In this document: positions 1-4,859 of the stretch, piece after piece
Position numbering within the stretch: position 1 is the first letter of the stretch
Layout of the letters: every line of letters begins with the position of its first letter
Source of the DNA: Planctomycetes bacterium RBG_13_46_10
GTDB taxonomy: Bacteria; Planctomycetota; Phycisphaerae; Sedimentisphaerales; Anaerobacaceae
DNA length: 5,451 bases
Assembly (NCBI GenBank): GCA_001824645.1
Contig: MHYD01000066.1
Location: forward strand, 184-5,634
Direction of reading: 5' to 3'
The notes under the pieces: model-generated
Seen by the model: the letters and a program-made list of their open reading frames with translations, nothing else
Told to the model about the DNA's origin: nothing
Databases searched by the model: none
Position numbers and translations under genes: made by a program

Positions 1-312
1 GCGCTAAAACTTCTTAAAAATGTCCCAGCAGAAAAAAGAGCTGCAAGATTCGTTTGCTGCCTGTGCTTAGCAAGTCCCGATAAAATTCTTATAGAAACGC
101 AAGGGACATTAGAAGGTCTCATAACTGAAAAAGAAATGGGAACAAATGGCTTCGGCTATGACCCCATCTTTTTCGTGCCACATTTAAATAAAACTGTAGC
201 GCAATTAGGAGCCGAAGAAAAAAATGCCATTTCGCATCGCGGCAACGCAATCCGAAAACTAAAACCTTTGCTTGAGCAGCTTCTAAGAACCGATTCCGAA
301 CCCTGCCAATAA
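1..312 (+). CDS. rdgB: RdgB/HAM1-family XTP/dITP pyrophosphatase, 3' part (5' end outside window)
   Basis: Frame 1 is open from the first base to TAA at 310-312 and encodes the last 103 residues; family members are about 190-200 aa, so roughly half is present. The family hydrolyses non-canonical purine nucleoside triphosphates (ITP, dITP, XTP) to monophosphate and pyrophosphate in the cytoplasm, keeping deaminated bases out of DNA and RNA. Visible family hallmarks, in window numbering: an R-A-A-R-F-V-C-C-L-C-L segment at residues 13-23, G-T-N-G-F-G-Y-D-P at 47-55 (base and substrate recognition), and E-E-K-N-A-I-S-H-R-G-N-A at 72-83 (the S-H-R purine-binding element). The N-terminal nucleotide-binding part and the catalytic Asp lie upstream and cannot be checked. 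The C-terminus ends shortly after the final helix, as normal. No companion gene follows closely. The family is certain from these motifs; nothing odd is seen. Confidence 0.95.
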   Translation, partial: ALKLLKNVPAEKRAARFVCCLCLASPDKILIETQGTLEGLITEKEMGTNGFGYDPIFFVPHLNKTVAQLGAEEKNAISHRGNAIRKLKPLLEQLLRTDSEPCQ

Positions 313-314
313 GC

Positions 315-359
315 TTGTCCTGAGCATGGTCGAAGGATGACAGGGCTTACCGTCTGTCA
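315..359. repeat. Imperfect palindromic element after rdgB with two mutually exclusive hairpins
   Basis: Just after the rdgB stop lies a TCCTGAGC...GTCGAAGGA element. The arms 315-321 and 334-340 can pair over 7 bp (two G-T wobbles) around a 12-nt loop. A second stem, TGACAG (338-343) with CTGTCA (354-359), shares bases with the first, so only one can form at a time. The first part resembles the short intergenic TCCTGAGC-TTGTCGAAGGA palindromes seen in many bacterial genomes (recalled, not searched). There is no T-run after either stem, so a classic intrinsic terminator is not supported. It may still stabilise the rdgB mRNA 3' end or simply be a REP-like repeat. Only one copy is visible here. 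Confidence 0.45.
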
Positions 360-401
360 CGTCCCATAACATAAGTCAAACGTAATTTCGCCACACAAAT
401 C

Positions 402-430
402 TTGACAGACTAACTTACTTTTGGTATAAT
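402..430 (+). promoter_or_regulatory. Consensus sigma70-type promoter for the PHP-like gene
   Basis: TTGACA at 402-407 and TATAAT at 425-430 are both exact matches to the vegetative sigma factor consensus and are separated by the optimal 17 bp. TG at 422-423, one base ahead of the -10 box, gives an extended -10 as well. Transcription would start near 436-438, leaving a leader of about 95 nt before the ATG at 533. The placement in a clean intergenic gap in front of a coding gene supports a real promoter. Activity in the host is inferred. Confidence 0.88.
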
Positions 431-454
431 ATCATTCAGAATCGGAGAGAGTTC

Positions 455-483
455 CCACGGATTTATACGCCTGTGGCGTAATC
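455..483 (+). promoter_or_regulatory. Hairpin in the leader of the PHP-like gene
   Basis: TACGCC (466-471) pairs perfectly with GGCGTA (475-480) around a TGT loop. GAT (460-462) can extend the stem with ATC (481-483) across a three-base bulge. A competing pairing, CCAC (455-458) with GTGG (473-476), uses part of the same sequence. This lies about 25 nt into the predicted transcript. It could be an mRNA-stabilising or regulatory structure; it matches no riboswitch class I recognise. Confidence 0.4.
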
Positions 484-510
484 AATTAGGGGGTAGAAGT
501 ACACTTTTAT

Positions 511-530
511 CGCATCTGACGGGGGATGTG
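511..530 (+). promoter_or_regulatory. Ribosome binding site held in a possible hairpin loop before the PHP-like gene
   Basis: A GGGGG run at 521-525 lies 7 bases before the ATG at 533 and is the only Shine-Dalgarno candidate. It favours ATG 533 over the adjacent GTG at 530, which is only 4 bases away. CGCATC (511-516) can pair with GATGTG (525-530; one G-T wobble), placing most of the G run in an 8-nt loop. That would be a simple means of tuning translation. Pairing is seen in the sequence; any regulatory role is inferred. Confidence 0.5.
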
Positions 531-532
531 TG

Positions 533-1819
533 ATGAACAAAAAAGTTACAAACTTTTTGTGTCTATTATTGCCGGCTTTCGCTCTAATACTTGGCCTAAA
601 TGCAAATACAAACGGTGAACCTATAAAGACCGGTTTCATCGCGTGGCCTGAGCTTAAGAATTTCTCCAATAAATGGCTTAAAAATCAATATTCAGGCGAC
701 GATTCTTTTATTCATGCTGACCTCGACCTTAACCAGAACGTTGACCTCGCGGATTTTTCACTTTGGTCGAAATATTGGCGAAAAAATAAGTCCTATACCA
801 TATCATACGACCCTTATAAAAATGTGAATTGGAACCGATGGCGCAGGGCATTGGCTCAGCACCATGACCATATGGGCCGACTGGCCATAAACAGAATCAG
901 AGCATACGACCAGGCAGGCTATAATGTGATTGTCCCTCTGGATTATGCAGGGAAAAAATCCGGCGGTTCAAATTACTGTGATTATAGGCTCTGGCCGGTT
1001 TATAAATATCTTTCGGGCTTCAAAAGTGACGAAGCGGTGCTTGCATCCTTAAATAATATAAGGCTTTTCATCCCTGCTATGGAAGAAATAGGCTGCCATC
1101 ATATTACCTCGCCGTTTCTCACTACATACATAGAATTGTGGGAGCCTGCCTATTCACCTATCAAGCAGCAATGGCACTACCAAACCAGCCAGGAATGTAT
1201 AGACCTGATTAATCAGTATGGAGGAATGGCAATAATAGCGCATCCAACGGAGAAATCAAATTACTATTTGAACCTGCAGAATTACAAAGGAATCGAGATC
1301 ATAAACGCCCACTACTACCGATTGTGGTTTCTTGGACAGTCCCAGCTTGATTACAACGAACATTTCCAGGCAGTTTGGGATGACCTGCTTACCAATAAAG
1401 ATACCAAGATATGGGGCTTCGGGGTCAATGACTGGTGGGGACCATGGAACAACAGCAATGAAGCTTTCATAGATAGCGGCAAGATACTTGTAATGGTTCC
1501 TTCCTATAGTATAGCTGATTACAGAAACTCACTGGAAAAAGGCTCTTTCTTCGCCATTCAAGATTGTGGCGCAGGAAAACAAAATAAAGGCAAGTATCCG
1601 ATAATCTCATCTATAATAGTTAGCAATCACTCAATTACCATATATACCAACGGCCAGGTTAACTGGATAGCCAACGGGCAAATCATTGCCCAGGGCAATT
1701 CCATTGATATGGCAGAATATCCGATTGAGACCGGATTAAAATACGTAAGAGCAGAAATAAGCAATGCTTACGGCACTATTTTTACACAACCCTGGACCTT
1801 GTTTACAATTCCGGAATAA
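533..1819 (+). CDS. Exported PHP-domain-like protein with N-terminal dockerin-like segment
   Basis: This encodes 428 aa, starting at ATG 533 behind the GGGGG site. Residues 1-24 look like a Sec signal peptide: N-K-K, then a hydrophobic core F8-L22. Residues about 31-83 form a dockerin-like segment. The first half is degenerate (W38 to W48-L-K); the second has a complete EF-hand-type calcium loop D63-x-D65-x-N67-x-N69-V-D71-x-x-D74-F, then a W-x-x-Y-W helix. Residues about 99-345 read as a PHP (polymerase and histidinol phosphatase) domain: H110-H-D-H113, A-G-Y-N-V-I-V-P-L-D137, M-E-E-I-G-C-H-H-I (183-191), I-I-A-H237-P, E-I-I-N-A-H260, W-G-F-G-V-N-D300, then a typical late S-L-E-K-G-S-F-F-A (333-341). 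PHP enzymes are metal-dependent phosphoesterases. Here the usual D-H after strand 2 is D137-Y138, and the usual D-x-H near the end is D300-W-W, so two metal-ligand histidines seem absent. Residues 360-428 are a small beta-rich tail. Its substrate is unknown, and activity is doubtful. It is likely transcribed alone. Confidence 0.8.
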   Translation: MNKKVTNFLCLLLPAFALILGLNANTNGEPIKTGFIAWPELKNFSNKWLKNQYSGDDSFIHADLDLNQNVDLADFSLWSKYWRKNKSYTISYDPYKNVNWNRWRRALAQHHDHMGRLAINRIRAYDQAGYNVIVPLDYAGKKSGGSNYCDYRLWPVYKYLSGFKSDEAVLASLNNIRLFIPAMEEIGCHHITSPFLTTYIELWEPAYSPIKQQWHYQTSQECIDLINQYGGMAIIAHPTEKSNYYLNLQNYKGIEIINAHYYRLWFLGQSQLDYNEHFQAVWDDLLTNKDTKIWGFGVNDWWGPWNNSNEAFIDSGKILVMVPSYSIADYRNSLEKGSFFAIQDCGAGKQNKGKYPIISSIIVSNHSITIYTNGQVNWIANGQIIAQGNSIDMAEYPIETGLKYVRAEISNAYGTIFTQPWTLFTIPE

Positions 1820-1909
1820 TAGTTTATATCCTATAAAAATCCCATAATACATAACAGGATTCAGCACAGTTAATTTGCCTCACCTTACCTAAAATTTGTA
1901 AATTGTTAC

Positions 1910-1936
1910 TTGACATTCCATCAAGCTCCCTATATT
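1910..1936 (+). promoter_or_regulatory. Candidate topA promoter, short spacer
   Basis: An exact TTGACA -35 box lies at 1910-1915, with TATATT at 1931-1936 as the best -10 candidate. The spacer is only 15 bp, shorter than the optimal 17, so this would be weaker than the two consensus promoters elsewhere in the window. A small palindrome, GTAA-4-TTAC (1898-1909), abuts the -35 box and could be an operator, but at 4 bp per arm it is weak evidence. Transcription from here would give a topA leader of about 110 nt. Confidence 0.5.
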
Positions 1937-1958
1937 TGTCCTCTCTGGCTATTCTGAT

Positions 1959-2013
1959 TCATCGGGACTTCGTCGAGGCGAGTTCTAAATTCTTTGATGA
2001 AAATCGCCGATGA
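1959..2013 (+). repeat. Inverted repeat in the topA leader
   Basis: TCATCGG (1959-1965) and CCGATGA (2007-2013) are perfect 7-bp inverted repeats, separated by 41 bases and located between the candidate promoter and the topA start. The interior includes an imperfect stem around GACTTCG / GCGAGTTC (1966-1985). The structure could fold in the leader RNA; no known RNA family is recognised. The arms are short enough that chance is possible. Confidence 0.3.
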
Positions 2014-2052
2014 GTGGTTTATGTTATTCGATTCTTTATCTACGGTAAAAAG

Positions 2053-4416
2053 ATGGTAAAAGCAGCAAAATCTTTGGTCATTGTCGAATCACCTGCAAAG
2101 GCCAAGACAATAAACAAATATCTCGGCCCAGATTTCGAAGTTAAATCTTCTATGGGACATGTCCGGGATTTGCCCTCAAAAAATTTTGGAGTAGATATTG
2201 AAAATAATTTTGAGCCTACTTACGAAATTACACCCGGCCGACAGCGCACAGTCGATACTCTAAAAACAGCAGCAAAAAAGTGTCATGACCTTTATCTTGC
2301 TACCGACCTTGACCGCGAAGGTGAAGCAATTGCATGGCACTTAGCCCAAATCCTCGGCGTGCCGGAGGAAAGAACCTACCGTGTTATCTTTAATGCTATC
2401 ACTAAGTCAGCTATAAAACAAGCCTTTGAAAAACCCGGCAAAATAGATATAGACAAAGTCATGGCTCAGCAGGCACGGCGAATCCTCGACCGGATAGTCG
2501 GCTATGAAATCAGCCCTCTGCTGTGGAAAAAGGTAGCCCGCGGCCTTTCCGCAGGCCGAGTCCAATCTGTCGCCGTTAAAATAATTGTTGAAAGAGAGAA
2601 GGAAATACACAATTTCAAACCAAAAGAATACTGGCTCATACCGACCGTGTTCACTACCGATTTGAAGAATGACTACAGCCGGCAATGGCGTGACTTTATT
2701 AGCACAGATACTCAAAACGGAAAAGGTCCAACCGCTTCCGAGCAAGGCAAATGGCTATTGGAGCATAATGCCTTTAAGGCAGAACTTACCAAGATAGGCA
2801 ATGACAAATTTCACGCATCTAATAAAGAACAGGCTGAACGAATTTTCTCAGCCCTGAAGCATGCAGAGTTTAAAGTAGCAAATATTCAGACCAAACAATC
2901 CGTTTCTCATCCGGCAGCTCCTTTTATAACCTCCACTCTGCAGCAGGCCGCCGCTAATCGCTTAGGCTTCGCTACGAAGAGAACTATGTTCGTGGCTCAG
3001 CAGTTATACGAGGGCATTGATTTAGGCTCGATGGGTTCGCTGGGACTTATTACTTATATGAGAACAGACAGCACTCACTTATCAAGCGAGGCTGTTACAG
3101 ATGCCCGCAATTATATAGGCATGCATCTTGGTCAGGACTATCTGCCGGCACAGGCAAACATATACACGTCAAAAAAATCCGCTCAGCAGGCACACGAAGC
3201 CATTCGTCCGACCGATGTTGACCTCACACCCACAGATATAAAGCAGTTTCTTACGGACGAACAGTCTAAACTTTATGAGCTTATCTGGCGGCGTTTCGTA
3301 GCCTGCCAGATGTCTCCTGCCAAATGGGACGTGACAAACCTGGACGTCGCTGCGGATACTTCAATAGAGCAATGCTGGTATAGAACGACCGGACGAGTAT
3401 TAGTCTTCGACGGTTATACAAAAGTCTGGCCAATTAGTTCAACAGAGCAAGAATTACCCCGTATGCAGGTCGGTCAAAAACTGGCTGTTGTTGACATCAA
3501 TGCCGAACAGCATTTTACCAAACCGCCGGCTCGATATACTGAAGCCTCGCTGGTCAAAGCGCTGGAAAGTCAGGGTATCGGCAGGCCCAGCACTTATTCT
3601 CCTATCATAAGCACCATACAGGAACGAGGCTATGTCCAGCAGACGGATAAAAAGTTCTATGCCACCGATCTCGGTGAGGTTGTCACAGATAAACTCACCG
3701 AGTATTTCCCAAAGATTATGGATGTCAGCTTCACCCGCTATATGGAAGAACAATTAGACAAAATTGAAGAGCAGCATCTTGCCTGGCTCGGCGTCTTGAA
3801 AGATTTCTACGGCCCATTCGAAAAGAACCTGGAGATAGCGACCAAACAGATGAAGCACGCAAAAGCCGAGGTTACCCCCAGCCCATACAACTGTCCACAG
3901 TGCGGTAAGCAACTGCAATACAGATTCGGCAAAAATGGCAAGTTTTTAAGCTGCTCAGCCTATCCGGATTGCAAATCCGCCTGCCCGTGCGATAAAGACG
4001 GCAAGATGGTGGAAGAAGAAAAAAGTGAACTTAAATGCCCGGTTTGCGGCAAGCCTATGTTATACAAAAACGGACGATTCGGCCGATTTTTAGGCTGTGC
4101 CGACTATCCGAACTGCAAAACAACTCTCAAACTCGACAAGCAAGGCAACGTTCTGCCTGCGAAACCACCGCCCAAACCTACGGAAATCATTTGTCATAAA
4201 TGCAAAGACGGTCGATTGGTAATTAGAGAGAGCAAAAAAGGTCCGTTCTTAGGCTGCAGCAGATTCCCAAAATGCAGGACTATTATAAACGTCAAGCAAT
4301 TGGAGCATCTGAAACAACTGCAATCGATGGGACAATGGCCTCCTGAAACACAGGAGGAGGCGGAAAAAATCATCGGGTCAAAAAAACCTAAGAAGGTAAC
4401 AAGCAAAAATCGCTAA
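2053..4416 (+). CDS. topA: DNA topoisomerase I (type IA, omega protein)
   Basis: This encodes 787 aa, complete. The enzyme relaxes negative supercoils by cutting one strand through a 5'-phosphotyrosine, and acts on the nucleoid. Domain order is canonical. Toprim spans residues 6-130, with E12 in V-E-S-P-A-K-A-K and D85-x-D87-x-E89 binding Mg2+. The core includes S-A-G-R-V-Q-S-V (166-173), H-P-A-A-P-F-I-T-S-T (286-295), catalytic Y335 with R337 in I-T-Y-M-R-T-D-S, P-P-A-R-Y-T-E-A-S (491-499) and G-I-G-R-P-S-T-Y (508-515). Three C-terminal zinc ribbons follow with Cys at 614/617/634/640, 662/665/682/688 and 714/717/735/741, then a Lys-rich tail. Compared with E. coli TopA there is an extra hydrophilic segment at about 207-236. 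GTG at 2014 would add 13 residues (V-Y-V-I-R-F-F...) not typical of the family; ATG 2053 places V-K-A-A-K-S-L-V-I-V at the N-terminus as expected. The ribosome binding site is poor (ACGG, 2042-2045). All catalytic residues are present, so it should be active. Confidence 0.97.
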   Translation: MVKAAKSLVIVESPAKAKTINKYLGPDFEVKSSMGHVRDLPSKNFGVDIENNFEPTYEITPGRQRTVDTLKTAAKKCHDLYLATDLDREGEAIAWHLAQILGVPEERTYRVIFNAITKSAIKQAFEKPGKIDIDKVMAQQARRILDRIVGYEISPLLWKKVARGLSAGRVQSVAVKIIVEREKEIHNFKPKEYWLIPTVFTTDLKNDYSRQWRDFISTDTQNGKGPTASEQGKWLLEHNAFKAELTKIGNDKFHASNKEQAERIFSALKHAEFKVANIQTKQSVSHPAAPFITSTLQQAAANRLGFATKRTMFVAQQLYEGIDLGSMGSLGLITYMRTDSTHLSSEAVTDARNYIGMHLGQDYLPAQANIYTSKKSAQQAHEAIRPTDVDLTPTDIKQFLTDEQSKLYELIWRRFVACQMSPAKWDVTNLDVAADTSIEQCWYRTTGRVLVFDGYTKVWPISSTEQELPRMQVGQKLAVVDINAEQHFTKPPARYTEASLVKALESQGIGRPSTYSPIISTIQERGYVQQTDKKFYATDLGEVVTDKLTEYFPKIMDVSFTRYMEEQLDKIEEQHLAWLGVLKDFYGPFEKNLEIATKQMKHAKAEVTPSPYNCPQCGKQLQYRFGKNGKFLSCSAYPDCKSACPCDKDGKMVEEEKSELKCPVCGKPMLYKNGRFGRFLGCADYPNCKTTLKLDKQGNVLPAKPPPKPTEIICHKCKDGRLVIRESKKGPFLGCSRFPKCRTIINVKQLEHLKQLQSMGQWPPETQEEAEKIIGSKKPKKVTSKNR

Positions 4417-4662
4417 CCGGCTGGGTGGTTATTCCCATTCCTTATAAGTGCTTTTTCACAGCGATACCCTGGGTTTTCGCAACGAAAAAGGGAAAGAAAG
4501 GCTATGAAGCAATGGAATACCCCTATTTTTACCCCGGTTTATCTGATTCCAGCACTAACTGTCGAGCGGCATTTATAAAGTGTGAAAAATTACTAAATAA
4601 TAAAGGTCCCATAAGGTTACTATTGTGTTTTATTTGTAAATCAGGTCTTTTGCCGTTTATTC
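4417..4662. other. Intergenic stretch after topA with no convincing gene
   Basis: No protein of recognisable family is encoded here. An 83-codon frame at 4425-4676 has no ribosome binding site, unusual composition (many Cys, Phe, Tyr) and runs into the downstream promoter, so it is not called. A small hairpin, TTTTCG (4474-4479) with CGAAAA (4483-4488) around a CAA loop, with outer CCC (4467-4469) and GGG (4490-4492), lies about 55 bases past the topA stop. It lacks a T-run on either strand and is at best a weak 3'-end structure. Confidence 0.5.
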
Positions 4663-4691
4663 TTGACAAATTTTAATAATTTTTATATAAT
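4663..4691 (+). promoter_or_regulatory. Consensus sigma70-type promoter for the beta-propeller gene
   Basis: TTGACA at 4663-4668 and TATAAT at 4686-4691 are both exact consensus boxes with a 17-bp spacer. The surroundings are very A/T rich, which favours melting. Transcription would start near 4697-4699, giving a leader of about 160 nt before the ATG at 4860. This is the same box and spacer architecture as the promoter in front of the other exported-protein gene. Confidence 0.88.
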
Positions 4692-4715
4692 AATAAATAT
4701 ATTTTAGGAGTTGCG

Positions 4716-4775
4716 GTGAAAACAGTCCTTCTTTTTGGGCAATTTTTACCAGTTCGAGAATCGGATTCCCTCTAA
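4716..4775 (+). CDS. Possible leader peptide ORF (19 aa), speculative
   Basis: AGGAG at 4706-4710 sits 5 bases before GTG 4716, which opens a 19-codon frame (V-K-T-V-L-L-F-G-Q-F-L-P...) ending at TAA 4773-4775. Its stop shares one base with an ATG at 4775-4777 that opens a second 15-codon frame ending at TGA 4820-4822 (M-Q-V-Q-Y-K...). The overlap would permit translational coupling, and ribosomes on the second frame would cross the leader hairpins. No run of a single amino-acid codon, as in classic attenuators, is seen. The Shine-Dalgarno is good and the position right for a leader peptide, but an ORF this short may be chance. Confidence 0.3.
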   Translation: MKTVLLFGQFLPVRESDSL

Positions 4776-4845
4776 TGCAAGTGCAGTATAAGACTTGTAG
4801 GCTAAAATGCGCTTTGCTTTGAAAGCAAACTATAAAAAGTTTTGC
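4776..4845 (+). promoter_or_regulatory. Structured leader RNA upstream of the beta-propeller gene
   Basis: Three stems can be drawn. Stem 1 is TGCAAGT (4776-4782) with ACTTGTA (4793-4799), 7 bp with one wobble and a 10-nt loop. Stem 2 is TTTGCTT (4813-4819) with AAGCAAA (4823-4829), 7 bp and a 3-nt loop. Stem 3 is GCAAACT (4825-4831) with AGTTTTGC (4838-4845), 7 bp with one bulged T, ending one base before the ribosome binding site. Stems 2 and 3 share bases 4825-4829 and exclude one another, as in switching leaders. It matches no riboswitch class I recognise. The pairings are seen; switching is inferred. Confidence 0.4.
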
Positions 4846-4852
4846 GAGGAGG
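4846..4852 (+). promoter_or_regulatory. Strong ribosome binding site of the beta-propeller gene
   Basis: GAGGAGG lies 7 bases before ATG 4860, a near-perfect Shine-Dalgarno match at optimal distance. It fixes the start codon. It lies outside all three leader stems, so it would be free for ribosomes in either fold. Confidence 0.85.
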
Positions 4853-4859
4853 TTTATTT

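Noticed and set aside
439..446. GAATCGGA shared by both exported-gene leaders (also at 4758-4765)
   Set aside because: Eight bases, with no conserved surroundings; probably chance.
463..669. Minus-strand frame over the start of the PHP-like gene
   Set aside because: It lies opposite the signal-peptide and leader region, has no ribosome binding site or family likeness, and is a shadow of the + strand gene.
2014..2052. GTG start that would extend TopA by 13 residues
   Set aside because: The added residues are hydrophobic and unlike TopA N-termini, and the family normally starts a few residues before K-S-L-V-I-V-E-S-P, as ATG 2053 does.
2407..2745. Minus-strand frames inside topA (also 3454-3753 and 4194-4406)
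   Set aside because: They are fully antisense to a strongly conserved gene, with no start signals and no recognisable domains.
4467..4492. Hairpin after topA as an intrinsic terminator
   Set aside because: The stem is A/T rich with an internal loop, and no T-run follows on either strand.
4425..4676. 83-codon + strand frame in the gap after topA
   Set aside because: No ribosome binding site, odd composition, no recognisable family, and it overlaps the -35 box of the downstream consensus promoter.
4752..4762. GTTCGAGAATC resembling a tRNA T-loop
   Set aside because: No acceptor stem, anticodon arm or CCA partner can be drawn around it; it falls inside the structured leader.
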